The notes below the pieces were generated by a model. That model was given only the letters and a program-made list of their open reading frames with translations, did not search any database and was not told where the DNA came from. From positions 1,054,001 to 1,118,000 of the forward strand of contig JAGTXO010000003.1 in assembly GCA_019448385.1 (NCBI GenBank): a stretch of DNA of 64,000 bases. Direction: 5' to 3'. The stretch is from Diacronema lutheri. Taxonomy: Eukaryota; Haptophyta; Pavlovophyceae; Pavlovales; Pavlovaceae. The position numbers and the translations under genes are program-made. This document shows positions 30,344-39,152 of this stretch, piece by piece (within the stretch, counting starts at the first letter, position 1; the number at the start of each line of letters is the position of its first letter).

Positions 30344-30496
30344 GTCCTTCCAGCGCCGGATCGAGCGGACGCGGCTTCGGACGCGCGGAACGGGCTAGCG
30401 CTCGCGCAGCCGGCCAAGCGGCAAAGGCAGGCGGGCGCGCGCATTGTGCATAGTGCCGCGCGCAGGGCGGCGTAACTCTTCCAAAAAAGAGAGGGC

Positions 30497-31656
30497 CTAC
30501 TCCCTCGTCGCCTCGACGATGAAGAGCGGGTCGTGTGTGTTTGGCCCGGAGGGCGAAACATCGAACGCGCGCGCGCTGCCCCACCCGCCGGCATAATGAA
30601 AATAGGCGCCGATCACGAGGCAATGCTCGAGATCGCCCATGCCGAGCCACATCTGCACCGCCGAGCAAGGCGCACGGCGCGCGCGTCGCGCGGCTCAGGC
30701 ACGGCGCCGGCGCGTGCGGCGCGCGCGCGCGCGCTGCGCACCCGGATCGCCTTGGTCGGAAAGCAGCGGTTGCTCTGCGAGAGGATGAAACGGCCGCCCG
30801 GCTTGAGCACGCGGCGCACCTCCTTGAAGACCTCAAGCGGCTTGGTCAAGTAGTCCACCGAGACGACACACGTGACGACGTCGAACGACCCGTCGTCAAA
30901 TGGAAGTTTGGGCTCCACATTCAAGTTTCGCGGCTTGAAATCGGAGAGCTGCGAGTTGGCGGCAAGCTCGCGCGCGTTCATGCCCGTGGCCGAGATGCGC
31001 GACATGCGCTTGGGAAAGTCGTCTGGGTAGTGCGACACCCAGCTCGAGCAGATGTCCAGGATCGACGAGCCGTCGGCGATCGTCGTCTTGTAATAGTTGG
31101 TGAGCGCGCGCACGGCGCCCTCGTCAATCTGGCGCGCGCGGTGGGTCGCGCAAAGCGGGTCACAGCGGGCGGCGGGGAATGGGCGGTGGGAGACGCGTTC
31201 GGCGCACACGTGGTAGACGAAGCGCGGCGTGTCGTAGAAATTCGAATCGTCCGACTCGTCCGTGCGCGAGAACGCGGACGGCGGGAACGGGTAGTCGGCC
31301 GGCCACGGCTGCGTGAAGATTTTGGCGGAGATGTCGTCCTTCTTAAACTGTGGCGCGGCGCGTGCAGGATCGAGCGCACCCCGTTGGCACGACAGGCAAC
31401 CCGTTCATTTCCTCCGCACGCCGCTCTCGCGTGGCACGCGCAGCGCAGCGCGCGCGCGCACTTTCATTCCCACGTCCGCCTCGGCGATGCGGCCGTATGG
31501 GTCGGCGCCGGCGGCCGTCGAGCCAAGAGACGCTGCGATCATTGAGCCCGCCATCAGCGAGCGTCGCGTCAGCGCGCGGCTACGCCCGGCCGCGTCTCGC
31601 AGGAGGAGCGCACAAGCGGCAAGGCGCAAGCTGATGTGCCGACTCCGTGCGGCCAT
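30497..31656 (-). CDS. SAM-dependent methyltransferase, four exons, plastid/lumen-type leader
   Basis: Exons: 31656-31462, 31347-31210, 31128-30742, 30652-30497. The three introns (114, 81 and 89 nt) are all phase 0 with GTGCGC or GTGTGC donors and CACAG/GCCAG/TGCAG acceptors; the 291-residue product is continuous. Removing them gives PRFVYH|IDEGAVRALTNYY and PTKAIR|MWLGMGDLEHC, which read smoothly. Class I fold: SSILDICSSWVSHYP (SAM motif I region), LPFDDGSFDVVTCVVSVDYL, then VLKPGGRFILSQSNRC. Substrate unknown. The leader contains TRRSLMAGSMIAAS, a twin-arginine followed by a hydrophobic core, so export to the thylakoid lumen is possible (inference). Confidence 0.85.
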
Positions 31657-31811
31657 CCGGCGGGCACGTGCGTGCGCGCGGGCGGCGGCGGCGCGCTGGG
31701 CAGCGCCGCGTTCGACAGTGTTTTTCTTTTTAAAAGGAGGCTGGTAAGGGCTCTGCAATCGCCAGTCTGATAAGAGCGTCAGCAGCCCGCGCCTCCGACG
31801 GTAGAGACGTC

Positions 31812-34800
31812 TCACGCCGGACGCGGCGCCGCGCCCGCACCGCCAGCCCCACCCTCGCCGCCAGACGTGCGCGCGCGCGCGTCAAGGCGCGCGGCGCCCA
31901 TGGCGGCGCCCATCGGGAGCATGCGCGGCGCACGCGCGAGGCAGTCATCGAGACCACCGAAGAGGCCCTCCATGCCGGTCGGCGTGGCCGGACCGGACGC
32001 GCACGGCGCCCACCCGGCCGCGTCGAGCGCGTCATGCGCGTGCACGAACTTTCCGAGAAAGCCGAGCGCGCACGCGCACGAGCCACGGAGTGAGAGCGTG
32101 CGGCTGCGCCGCGCGAGCGCGGCGAGCAGCGCGATCGCGCCGCCGCTGCAGCTCAAAGCTTGGCGCTCGCCGTCCGTGTCGGCTCGCTCGCCATTGTCGC
32201 AGCTGCGCTCGTTCAGCGCCGCCTGCTCGCGCTGCACCTCGGCCGCAAGCGCGCTGCCGTCGATCGACGCGGCCACGTGCGCCACCGCCCACGCGGCCGC
32301 GCGCCGTTCGCGCGGCGCGGCGGCCGCGTCGGCCAGCGCGCGCACGCAGCGCTCGAGCGCAGGCCGGAGCAGCGTGCGACCGTGCGCTGTCCGCGCGAGC
32401 TGGCCATAAAGGTGCACGCGAGGCGATGGCGGCGGCGGCGGCGGCTGCCGCAGAGGCGCGAAGCTGTCCGCGCCCGCGTCCGCGCCTGCGATTCGCGTCG
32501 GCGCTCCGCCGCCCACGGCAGCGGCGCCGCGCAGCGGCGTGGGCAGCGGCGTGGGCAGCTGGGCGAGGCTTGAGCCTGGCGCACCCGCACAACGGCCGCA
32601 CCCACGCAGCCGCGTGCGCGCGCGCACGGCGGCGGGTGAATCTTCGAGCCGCGCGTCGTGGGCGCTCAGCGCCACGTCGTCTTCCGCGCGCGCGGTGACG
32701 TGCGCGCGCGCAGGCGGCGTGGGCGGCGCGCAGCTCGCGGGCGCGGGCGCGTCTGTCGGGCCGTCGCCCGCGCGAAGCTGGTGCGCGCCGCGTGCCAAAA
32801 TGGCCGGCCGCTGGCCACCGGCGGCATCTCCGTCGGCGCGCGCAGAATCTCCGCGCTGTGCGCGCGGTGGCATCAGTGACGGCGTGCGCGCTTCGGCGCC
32901 CGTGGCTGGCAGCGCCAACGGCGCGGGGTGCTCGTCAAACTCGCGCAGCTCGGCGAGGAGCTCGGCCTCCACGCGGCTCGCGAACGCGAGGGCGAGCGCG
33001 TCACGCCACTGCTCGAGCTGCGCGCCAATCCATCCGCCCGCGCATCGGTGAGGGCTACTGCCACGACTGTCGAGACGGCCGCCATCATGACGGCCGCCAT
33101 CATGATGGCCGCCATCGAGAGCCTCGAGCCCGGCACGCGTGCCCGCCAGCCGGCAGAGGAGAGTATACGCCGCGGCCGTTACCGCGGCGGCGCTCGCATC
33201 CGAGCCGGGGGACTCGGTGGCAGTTGCGCGCGTGCCGCTGCTCGCCGCGAGCAGCGCGTCGAGCGCGGCTGGCTCGACCAGCGCCGTCAGCGCCGCAGAG
33301 GACGCACGTCCGCCCGCGTCGCACGCGCGCTCGAGCACGCCTGCCGCGATGGCGGCGACGGCGCTCGACTGGTCGGCGAGCCGAGCGGCGAGCACGCGCA
33401 TGCGCCAGCGATGTTCCTCTGAGCGCCGACGCGCGCAGCTCGGCACGCCGTGCGCGTCTGCGCCCGCGCCCGCGCCCACGCCCGCGTCGACGTCGACGTC
33501 CGCGTCCGCGTCCGTGTCGCTTGACAGCTCTTCGTCCTCCGACGCCGCGGCTCGTGCTGCCGTGACGCCGTCGCCGTCGCCAGCGCCGCCGTGCAGCGCC
33601 GCGCCGAGCTGCCGCACCGCGCACAACCTGAGCGCTTCGCACTCGGCGCCGCACGCGTACTCGAGCAGCGATCGAGCCGCGGGCTCCGCCCCGCAGCAGC
33701 AGCTCGCCGCCTCGACGATCGCGCGCGCGGGCGCAAGGAGCGTTTCGGCTTGCGCGGCTGGCGCGCGCGCTCTCGCGCAATCGCACGCGCTGAGCAGCTC
33801 GGCAAGCGCGCCCCACACGCCGCTCGCGTGGAGCGCGCGCGAGCCGCGCGGCGACGACGCGAGAACAGCGACGAGCGCGGGGAGATGGAGGCCAAGGGTG
33901 CCCACGAGCGCAAGCGCGTCGGGTAGCGCGCAGCTGGCAGACGCGACGCCGCTGGCGCTGGCGCTCGCGCTGGCGCTCGCGCTGCCCACGCTGCCGGCGC
34001 TGCGCGCGGTGCCGCGTAGCAGCGACGGCGGCGCGCACGGCGCGAGCGGCGCGCCATGCGCGTCCGAAGCGCCCGCCGCGCCGCTCACCAGCGCGGCGGG
34101 CGTGGCGAAAGCATCCGCGGCGCCGCCGCCTCCGATGCGCGGCGCCGACGGCGCACGCGGCGTCGCCGCGCGCTTCGGCGGCAGTGGTGGCGGCGGCGAC
34201 GGCGCGGCCGCTGCATTCGCGCCCGCAGCGGGCATGTCGCGCGCGCACGGCACTTGCTGCAGGTGCGTCAGTCGAAGCTGCAGCGCCCACGCGGCAAAGC
34301 TTCGCGCGAGCGACGGGACGAACTGCACGCACAGCTGCTCGGCGCCCTCAGCCGTCGCGGCGAGCGCGTCCACGAGCTCGCAGCCCGCGTACACGAGCCA
34401 GAGCGTCGAGTCGCACGCCTGGGGAAGGTACGGCATGATTGGTTGGTTGGATGCACCGCATGATTGAATGCGCATGATTCGATGCACGCATATGATTGGT
34501 TGGGAGCACGCGGGCCGAGCGGCGGGCGTGCGGTGTGGGCGATCGCGCATGAGCGGCGGTACGCGCCGTGCGGATTGCGCCGCGCCGCGCGCGCAAGGAT
34601 CGCTGCAAGACGCTCGCAGCACGGGCTGCGCGCCCCGCAGCGGCCCACGAGCGCCTCGCGCGGCGCCGCTGAGTCGCGGCTGCGCGCCGGTGGCGCCCGA
34701 CGCGCGGCGCCCGACGCGCACACCCGGGCGTGCCCGTCGGCGTCGGCGCGGCGCTGCGCGGCGCGGCCTCACCCGCGTGCGCACGAAGGGGCCCTGGTCC

Positions 34801-36923
34801 GGCCGCCATGCTTGAAGCAGCAGCTTCACGTGGCCTGAGCGAACGAGCGCCGCCACGCGCTCGCGCTCGCGCAGGTGCGAGTGGCACAGCGCGACGATCG
34901 CGTCCCAGCCCCACTCGATCGGGTCGCGCGAGCGTCCGATCGCCGCTGCGCGCAGTAGCGCGCAGAGGCGCTCCTCGTCCGCAGGGCCCGGCGGCTGCTC
35001 GCTGGCGAGCCGCGGAGAAGGCACGTGGCGTCGTGCGGGGCCGGCGCACAGCTGCAAGCGCCAGCTCGCATGCTCTTCGACGAGGAGCCTGCAGCTCGCG
35101 CCGGCAGGCGAGCGCGCGGCGGCCGCGCGCGCCGCCGCGTCGCGCGCGCGCTGCGCCCGCCACGCCGCGTCGGCGCGCGCCGTCGTCGCGGACAGCGCCG
35201 CGCCGAGGCGAAGGGCGTCGCCGCGTGACGCCGCGGCGTCCGCTGCCAACCGCCCGCTCGCCCAAGCGTGCGCGGCGCACTGCGGGTGGGACGCATCGGC
35301 GTCGAGCACGTGCGGCCACGCCACCGCCGCCTCGGGCGCGCGCCGCGCTGTCGCGTGCGCATGGCGCGCCCCGGCGGACGGGCTGTGCGCGCCCCGCTCG
35401 CCCGCGCCTGCCGCGCGCGCGCCGGCCGCGCCGTCCGCCGCGGCGGCGCGGCGATCGGCCATCGCCCAGACGTCAGACCACGCGTGCGAGGCGAGCGCGC
35501 TGACGAGGCCCTCACCCGCGAGCTGCGTCGGCCCGCCCGCCGCGCCCGCCGCGCACGCGAACGGCTCGCGCGCCTCGACCGCGCGCATGGCGGTGGGCGT
35601 TTTCCCGAGGGCGAAGAGCGCGTGCGCGCTGCGCGCGAGCGCGGCGAGCAGCGCGACGGCGCGCTCGGCCTGTGCGCCGTCAGGCCGCGCGCAGCACGCG
35701 CCCTCCAGCGCCGCGACCAGCCCGCACTCAAGGAAGGCGAGGAGCGCCGTCGCGCGATACGTTGTGACGAGGTCGCGACCGCGCACGCTCGGTGCGCACG
35801 CAGACGCGCGCCGGCGGCTGCGCGCTCGCGGCGGCACGCGCGGCGCGTCGGCGGGCGCGTCGAAGCACACGGCGCTCGACTCGCGGCAGCCGCACCCGCC
35901 ATCGCAGCCGACGCCATTGGCGGCGCACGCGTGGGCGCACGCGAGCGGCCGCGCGCACCGGCGCGCGCCGGCGGCGCCGCCGGCGCCGGCGCCGCCGCGC
36001 GCGCGCTCGCGGAGCAAGAGGCACGGCGCCACGAGGTCGATGAGGAGGCGGAGGCCGTCGTCGCCGGCGCCAGCGAGCGCGCCAATCACGCTGCTGAGCA
36101 CGCCGCTCGCCGCGAGCAGGATGAGTCCGGTCCAGGAGCGCAGCATGAGCGCCATAACGCGCGCGGCGCGCTCAGAGCGTCCAGTGCTCCCCTCGGCGTG
36201 CAGCGCGAGCAGCGGCGCGCTCAGCCGTGCGAGCGTGAGCGCGGGGCGCGCGTGCGCGCGCGTCGACGGCAAGTCGAGCAGCAACAGCAGCGTGAGCACG
36301 ACCGGCTCGACGATTGCGCCATCGTCATCGCCGTCGGGCGCGGCGCGCGCCGCGCCGGGCGTAGCGCCATTCAACGCGTCCGCGCACGCGCGCGGCGTGG
36401 GCGCGTCGGGCGCGTGCGCGGGCACGATCGCATCAACAAGCACGAGCAAAGTGCCCTGCGCCGCCGCCGCCTCGGCGTGCCGCGCCGCAAAGTCGCGCAG
36501 CGACTCGAGTGCGGGCAGCCGAAGCGCGTCCGCGCCGTCGCGCGCGACGCGCACGAGCGCGCTGGCAAACGCGTCCGCGCACGCGCCACAATCGGCGCGT
36601 AACGCGGCGCGCACGAGCTTAAGCGCCTGCACGCGCTCCTCCGTCGGCTGCCCTCCGCGCTGCAGCGCGCGCGAGACGAGCGTGTCGAGCCCCGCGCCGT
36701 GCACGCTCGCCCAGCACGCCGGCGTCGCGCAGACGTACCGGAGCGTGCGCAGGCATGCGGCGCGCCGCGCATCATCCGCATCGGTCATGAGGGCGCCCAC
36801 CGCGCGGATGGCCCTGGCCGTGCCGCCTGCCGCGTCGAGCCCGCCGCGCAACGCGGCTGCTCTCAGGGCTGAGAGCAACGCGTCCTGTCCGTCGAGAGCG
36901 ACCTCGTCCGAGGCGTCCCGCAT
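31812..36923 (-). CDS. RICTOR/Pianissimo-like TORC2 subunit
   Basis: ATG at 36923 (MRDASDEVALDGQDALL). The N-terminal helical-repeat region matches the RICTOR N-domain layout: TLRYVCATPACWASVHGAGL, EERVQALKLVRAALRA, PALESLRDFAARHAEAAAA, VVLTLLLLLDLPSTRAHARP and MALMLRSWTGLILLAAS (the LRSWTGL box). The C-terminus has LSLRGSCACALGFLGKFVHA, like the conserved RICTOR late domain (S-x-RGT..YVLGL). A probable 354-nt intron (34419-34772; donor CGG|GTGAGG, acceptor CCCCAG|GCG) is a multiple of three and open, giving about 1,585 residues after removal. RICTOR is the defining scaffold of TOR complex 2. Long disordered Ala/Ser inserts separate the conserved blocks. More introns may be hidden. Confidence 0.78.
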   Translation of the reverse strand: MRDASDEVALDGQDALLSALRAAALRGGLDAAGGTARAIRAVGALMTDADDARRAACLRTLRYVCATPACWASVHGAGLDTLVSRALQRGGQPTEERVQALKLVRAALRADCGACADAFASALVRVARDGADALRLPALESLRDFAARHAEAAAAQGTLLVLVDAIVPAHAPDAPTPRACADALNGATPGAARAAPDGDDDGAIVEPVVLTLLLLLDLPSTRAHARPALTLARLSAPLLALHAEGSTGRSERAARVMALMLRSWTGLILLAASGVLSSVIGALAGAGDDGLRLLIDLVAPCLLLRERARGGAGAGGAAGARRCARPLACAHACAANGVGCDGGCGCRESSAVCFDAPADAPRVPPRARSRRRASACAPSVRGRDLVTTYRATALLAFLECGLVAALEGACCARPDGAQAERAVALLAALARSAHALFALGKTPTAMRAVEAREPFACAAGAAGGPTQLAGEGLVSALASHAWSDVWAMADRRAAAADGAAGARAAGAGERGAHSPSAGARHAHATARRAPEAAVAWPHVLDADASHPQCAAHAWASGRLAADAAASRGDALRLGAALSATTARADAAWRAQRARDAAARAAAARSPAGASCRLLVEEHASWRLQLCAGPARRHVPSPRLASEQPPGPADEERLCALLRAAAIGRSRDPIEWGWDAIVALCHSHLRERERVAALVRSGHVKLLLQAWRPDQGPFVRTRVRPRRAAPRRRRRARPGVRVGRRASGATGAQPRLSGAARGARGPLRGAQPVLRASCSDPCARGAAQSARRVPPLMRDRPHRTPAARPACSQPIICVHRIMRIQSCGASNQPIMPYLPQACDSTLWLVYAGCELVDALAATAEGAEQLCVQFVPSLARSFAAWALQLRLTHLQQVPCARDMPAAGANAAAAPSPPPPLPPKRAATPRAPSAPRIGGGGAADAFATPAALVSGAAGASDAHGAPLAPCAPPSLLRGTARSAGSVGSASASASASASGVASASCALPDALALVGTLGLHLPALVAVLASSPRGSRALHASGVWGALAELLSACDCARARAPAAQAETLLAPARAIVEAASCCCGAEPAARSLLEYACGAECEALRLCAVRQLGAALHGGAGDGDGVTAARAAASEDEELSSDTDADADVDVDAGVGAGAGADAHGVPSCARRRSEEHRWRMRVLAARLADQSSAVAAIAAGVLERACDAGGRASSAALTALVEPAALDALLAASSGTRATATESPGSDASAAAVTAAAYTLLCRLAGTRAGLEALDGGHHDGGRHDGGRLDSRGSSPHRCAGGWIGAQLEQWRDALALAFASRVEAELLAELREFDEHPAPLALPATGAEARTPSLMPPRAQRGDSARADGDAAGGQRPAILARGAHQLRAGDGPTDAPAPASCAPPTPPARAHVTARAEDDVALSAHDARLEDSPAAVRARTRLRGCGRCAGAPGSSLAQLPTPLPTPLRGAAAVGGGAPTRIAGADAGADSFAPLRQPPPPPPSPRVHLYGQLARTAHGRTLLRPALERCVRALADAAAAPRERRAAAWAVAHVAASIDGSALAAEVQREQAALNERSCDNGERADTDGERQALSCSGGAIALLAALARRSRTLSLRGSCACALGFLGKFVHAHDALDAAGWAPCASGPATPTGMEGLFGGLDDCLARAPRMLPMGAAMGAARLDARARTSGGEGGAGGAGAAPRPA
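34419..34500. repeat. CATGATTG-rich AT island within a RICTOR intron
   Basis: Short repeats of CATGATTG/GATTGGTTGG make this the most AT-rich patch for several kilobases. It lies just upstream of the acceptor CCCCAG in the transcript, so it may hold the branch region. Confidence 0.5.
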
Positions 36924-36984
36924 GCTGCCATCAGCGATGGACGCGCGAGAGCGCCGTGCGTGAAGGCAGGCCCCGTCGTACCCG
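36924..36984. promoter_or_regulatory. Very short bidirectional promoter, RICTOR / DTD
   Basis: 61 bp separates the divergent start codons at 36923 (-) and 36985 (+). No TATA box or clear motif is seen; the 5' UTRs must overlap or be extremely short, unless the real starts lie further inside. Confidence 0.5.
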
Positions 36985-37677
36985 ATGCGCCTGGTCCTCC
37001 AGCGCGCGGCGTGGGCGTCCGTGAGCGTGGCGGGGCGGCGCGTGGCCGAGGCGCAGGGCCGCTGCCTCGTGATCCTCGCCGGCCTCGGGCCGGAGGACGA
37101 CGAGCGCGACATCGCGTGGTGCGCGGACAAGGCGCTCAACGTCAAGCTGTGGCCGGATGAGGAGGGGCGCGACTGGCGCAAATCGGCATCAGACCTGGGC
37201 GTCGCCGTGCTCGCGGTGAGTCAATTCACGCTCTTTGCTCGGCTGAACGGCAGGCGGCCCGACTTCTCAAAGGCGATGCCGCCGGACGCCGCGCGGTCGC
37301 TCTTCGCCGACTTTGTGCACGCGCTCCGCGCCGCGCACGCGCGCGTGCTCCCTGGCGAGTTTGGCGAGCACATGGCGGTCGAGCTGCACAACGATGGACC
37401 GGTCACGATCGTGCTCGACTCGCGTGAGAATGGCGTCACCCTGCCGCCGCCGCCCAAGGCTCGCCGCGTGCACACTGCGCACAGCGCCGACGACACCCAC
37501 GCGGCGCGCGGCAGCGCCGTGACCGCACCCATCGCCGCAGACGTGGTGCGTGTGTCGATCGCCGAGGCGCCGGCTGGGTGGGCGGGCCCGCTCATGCTGA
37601 CGATCGCCTGTCCACCGCCCCGGCCAGTGGACCGCAAGAGTGACCTCAGAGCCGGGCCAGCGTCGTGGGACCTCTGA
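36985..37677 (+). CDS. DTD1: D-aminoacyl-tRNA deacylase
   Basis: ATG 36985; 230 residues. The DTD fold is clear: MRLVLQRAAWASVSV at the start, SQFTLFARLNGRRPDFSKA (residues 79-97, the catalytic-pocket SQFTL loop), and ELHNDGPVTIVLDS, with the cross-subunit Gly-Pro motif at residues 138-139. The enzyme removes D-amino acids wrongly attached to tRNA. The catalytic part ends near residue 150; about 80 extra residues of low-complexity and Pro-rich sequence follow, unlike the usual 145-150-residue enzyme. It is divergent from RICTOR and converges on the GT90 gene with a 27-bp gap. Confidence 0.93.
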   Translation: MRLVLQRAAWASVSVAGRRVAEAQGRCLVILAGLGPEDDERDIAWCADKALNVKLWPDEEGRDWRKSASDLGVAVLAVSQFTLFARLNGRRPDFSKAMPPDAARSLFADFVHALRAAHARVLPGEFGEHMAVELHNDGPVTIVLDSRENGVTLPPPPKARRVHTAHSADDTHAARGSAVTAPIAADVVRVSIAEAPAGWAGPLMLTIACPPPRPVDRKSDLRAGPASWDL

Positions 37678-37704
37678 GTGCCCGTCAGTTCTCTCGACGG
37701 AGTG

Positions 37705-39093
37705 TCAGCGCCACACATCAACGCACGTCGGCGTGTCGAGGCCAGGGAAGCACGGCTCCGCGTGCCACCGCCGAAACAGGCCCGCGAGACGCGCGCGCGG
37801 CGCGGCCGGGTCGCGCGAGTGCAAGTGCTCAGGCGCCGTGCGGAGCGGCGCGAGCGCGCCGCCGGCGGGCCAGAAGCCGCGGTCGGGGCGGACGCGGAAG
37901 GCGCCTGGCGCGGCGCGGACAGGCATCTGCACCCACTGCGCGTAGCCGTGCAGCAGCGTGAGCCAATGGCACGTGAGCGCGCGCCGGCTCAGGTGGCGGG
38001 CGCCGAGCAGCGCGGCATTGCGTGCGAGCGCGCGCGCGAGGCTGTCGTTGCGCAGCACGCGCTGCAGGACGGGGACGAGGTCGGCGAGATCGGTCCGAAG
38101 CGGCGCGTAGTGCACCCACGGCTGCATGAAGCGGTACCAGCCTTCGGCCCACTCCGTCTCCTGCCGCAGGATCGCAAAGCCCCCGACGACGAGGTAGGCG
38201 AGCCGGTCGGCGAGCGTGAAGCCGTCGATCGAGACGACGGCGCGGAAGCGCTGGAGCTGCGCCCACGTGAGGAAGTCGGGGCTGCCGCGCGCCGCCGGCC
38301 GCGCGTCGAGCAGGTCGGGCCGCGCGCGCGACGCGTTGACGATGCGCTCGCGCGCCGCCTTGCCCGCGCCCTTTCCCCACACGGTGCCACGCCAGACCGC
38401 ACGGCGCTCACGCGCGTCCCATTGCGCGCCGAGCGCGACGGCGGCGGCGCGCACGTTGTCGGGCAAATCGGCCAGCGCGCGGGGCGGCAGCAGCACATTC
38501 TCGCACCGAGCGTCGCCCACGCGCGTCTCGGTCGTGAAGACGGGCACGCGTAGCAGCTCGCCGCGCGTCGCGTTCCACCGGCCGGTCAGTGCGCGCTCCT
38601 CGCACGCGAGCTCACGGCGGCTGAGGATCACGTCGAGGTCCGGGAGCGCGGCGTATCGGTGCAGCGCCGCGAGCGTGCGCAGCGTGCCACGAAACTCGCC
38701 GCAGTACGGCGGCGAGGCGCACGCGGCCAGGAGCGCACCGCGCACGACCTGCAGACGAATCTCCTGGCGGTGCGGCGGGCGCAGGTCGAGGTGCTCGCTC
38801 CGCACCATGCGACGCGGCGCGCAGCCGGGATCGTCGGTGAGACGGCACAGCGGCTCAAGCACCCAGCCGCTCTCGCAGCCGAGGTGCGCGAGCGCCAGGT
38901 CGGCCCGGAGCGGAAACGCCTCCGGCGCGGAGCGCGCGGACGCCAAAAGCGACGCGAGGTAGACGGTGGCTGTGGTGCAGCCTACAATGCAGGCCCACGC
39001 GTACGGGCGGTGCCAGCCGAGCGTCGCTCGCGTGCGCGCGCGAGAAAGGAGGCTGGCGTCCTCGTGCTCCGAGTCGATCACGTCCGCCGCCAT
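37705..39093 (-). CDS. GT90 (CAP10/KDELC-like) glycosyltransferase, type II membrane protein
   Basis: ATG 39093; 462 residues. An N-terminal cytosolic stretch is followed by one membrane anchor (about residues 30-52, YAWACIVGCTTATVYLASLLA), then a lumenal Cys-containing domain. GT90 signatures in order: AVWRGTVWGKG (WRG box), FRAVVSIDGFTLADRLAYLV (the IDG...RL nucleotide-sugar site), GGFAILRQE, QPWVHYAPLRTDLADL (HY.P...DL box). Family members transfer glucose, xylose or related sugars onto proteins or glycans in the ER/Golgi; the acceptor here is unknown. It is divergent from the gene at 39153 and convergent with DTD. Confidence 0.87.
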   Translation of the reverse strand: MAADVIDSEHEDASLLSRARTRATLGWHRPYAWACIVGCTTATVYLASLLASARSAPEAFPLRADLALAHLGCESGWVLEPLCRLTDDPGCAPRRMVRSEHLDLRPPHRQEIRLQVVRGALLAACASPPYCGEFRGTLRTLAALHRYAALPDLDVILSRRELACEERALTGRWNATRGELLRVPVFTTETRVGDARCENVLLPPRALADLPDNVRAAAVALGAQWDARERRAVWRGTVWGKGAGKAARERIVNASRARPDLLDARPAARGSPDFLTWAQLQRFRAVVSIDGFTLADRLAYLVVGGFAILRQETEWAEGWYRFMQPWVHYAPLRTDLADLVPVLQRVLRNDSLARALARNAALLGARHLSRRALTCHWLTLLHGYAQWVQMPVRAAPGAFRVRPDRGFWPAGGALAPLRTAPEHLHSRDPAAPRARLAGLFRRWHAEPCFPGLDTPTCVDVWR

Positions 39094-39152
39094 CGCCGAT
39101 CCTCCCCGTTGCCCCAAACTCGTTGCCCGCACTTTTGAACTGGTCACAATTC
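39094..39152. promoter_or_regulatory. Very short bidirectional promoter, GT90 / ASH-like gene
   Basis: 59 bp between start codons at 39093 (-) and 39153 (+), containing CTCCCCGTTGCCCC and an AT-richer CACTTTTGAACTGGTCACAATTC just before the plus-strand ATG. Confidence 0.5.
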
